Source of the DNA: Bryobacterales bacterium
GTDB lineage: Bacteria; Acidobacteriota; Terriglobia; Bryobacterales; Bryobacteraceae
Reading direction: 5' to 3'
Length of the DNA: 6,130 nucleotides
NCBI GenBank assembly: GCA_003164075.1
Contig: PLRZ01000527.1
Span: 3,017-9,146 of the forward strand
Part shown: in pieces, positions 5,948 through 6,130 of the stretch
Layout: each line of letters opens with the position of its first letter
Numbering within the stretch: position 1 is the first letter of the stretch
Position numbers and translations under genes: made by a program
Notes under the pieces: generated by a model
The model's database searches: none
What the model saw: the letters and a program-made list of their open reading frames with translations, nothing else
What the model was told of the DNA's origin: nothing

Positions 5948-6130
5948 CTATTCCAGCCGGCGGCGCTTCAACTCTTCGTCGTACGCCCGGTTGATACGTT
6001 CGATTCGGTCGTAGAGGCCGCAGAATGCATACTGCGGTTCCATCACGCGAAGCTCCGGGTCGGAGAGCATTTCCAGATGAGCTCGCCACTGGGCCTCGAA
6101 TTCCGCGTTGAAAATGTCGCGGTCCAGCAC
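5948..6130 (-). CDS. C-terminal end of an unidentified protein (5' end outside window)
   Basis: The last 60 codons of a gene enter from the right edge and end in TAG at 5950-5948. The GTG at the edge is probably an internal Val, since no upstream signal can be seen. The segment is charged and helical, with two Trp/aromatic-containing stretches (EFEAQWRAHLEML and VMEPQYAFCGLYDRIERIN) and a basic tail (ELKRRRLE). No family is recognised. It abuts or overlaps the phosphoesterase remnant, so the two were probably co-transcribed. Confidence 0.65.
   Translation of the reverse strand: MLDRDIFNAEFEAQWRAHLEMLSDPELRVMEPQYAFCGLYDRIERINRAYDEELKRRRLE

Noticed and set aside
5948..6089. Extended start at 6089 for the phosphoesterase
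   Set aside because: The added residues overlap the end of the upstream gene in another frame and do not resemble the family, whose members start at M-R-I-A-x-V-S-D-I-H.

Overview
This window is GC-rich chromosomal bacterial DNA with short intergenic gaps. Its gene content and palindromic repeat style suggest a soil Acidobacteriota of the Solibacter/Bryobacter kind. That assignment is an inference from remembered family resemblance; no rRNA or other phylogenetic marker is present.

Left part (1-2686, minus strand). A four-gene cluster reads leftward, with gaps of 21, 3 and 19 nt. In transcription order it encodes a small acidic protein of 139 aa (YbjN- or YjfI-like by appearance), a PspA/IM30 membrane-stress protein of 252 aa, a membrane-anchored DUF4178-like protein of 209 aa, and an unrecognised membrane-anchored, alpha-helical protein that runs off the left edge (278 residues visible). 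The order recalls the yjfI-yjfJ(pspA)-yjfK arrangement of enterobacteria. No pspF, pspB or pspC is present. The cluster is probably an envelope-stress operon in which PspA works with two anchored partners.

Divergent intergenic region (2687-2967). Next to the psp-like cluster is an AT-rich patch. It holds a good sigma70-type promoter (TTGACA, 18 nt, TATCAT) on the minus strand and a perfect 9-9-9 inverted repeat that overlaps the -10 box and the expected start point. This looks like a repressor operator. The part next to trpEG has no convincing promoter and no Trp-rich leader peptide.

Middle (2968-5115, plus strand). A complete fused anthranilate synthase, TrpE(G), of 715 aa has all visible catalytic motifs of both the chorismate-binding half and the glutamine amidotransferase half. 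No other trp gene is in the window.

Right part (5116-6130). Between the convergent ends of trpEG and the next gene lies a nested palindromic element. It consists of 10-bp outer repeats, 17-bp perfect arms and 30-bp arms with one mismatch, and resembles a paired REP or a MITE. Beyond it on the minus strand is a calcineurin-like metallophosphoesterase that has lost about 40 internal codons, including the expected GH-x-H metal motif, and is frameshifted at the junction. It is therefore read as a pseudogene. The C-terminal end of an unidentified upstream gene, one nucleotide or a few nucleotides away, completes the window.
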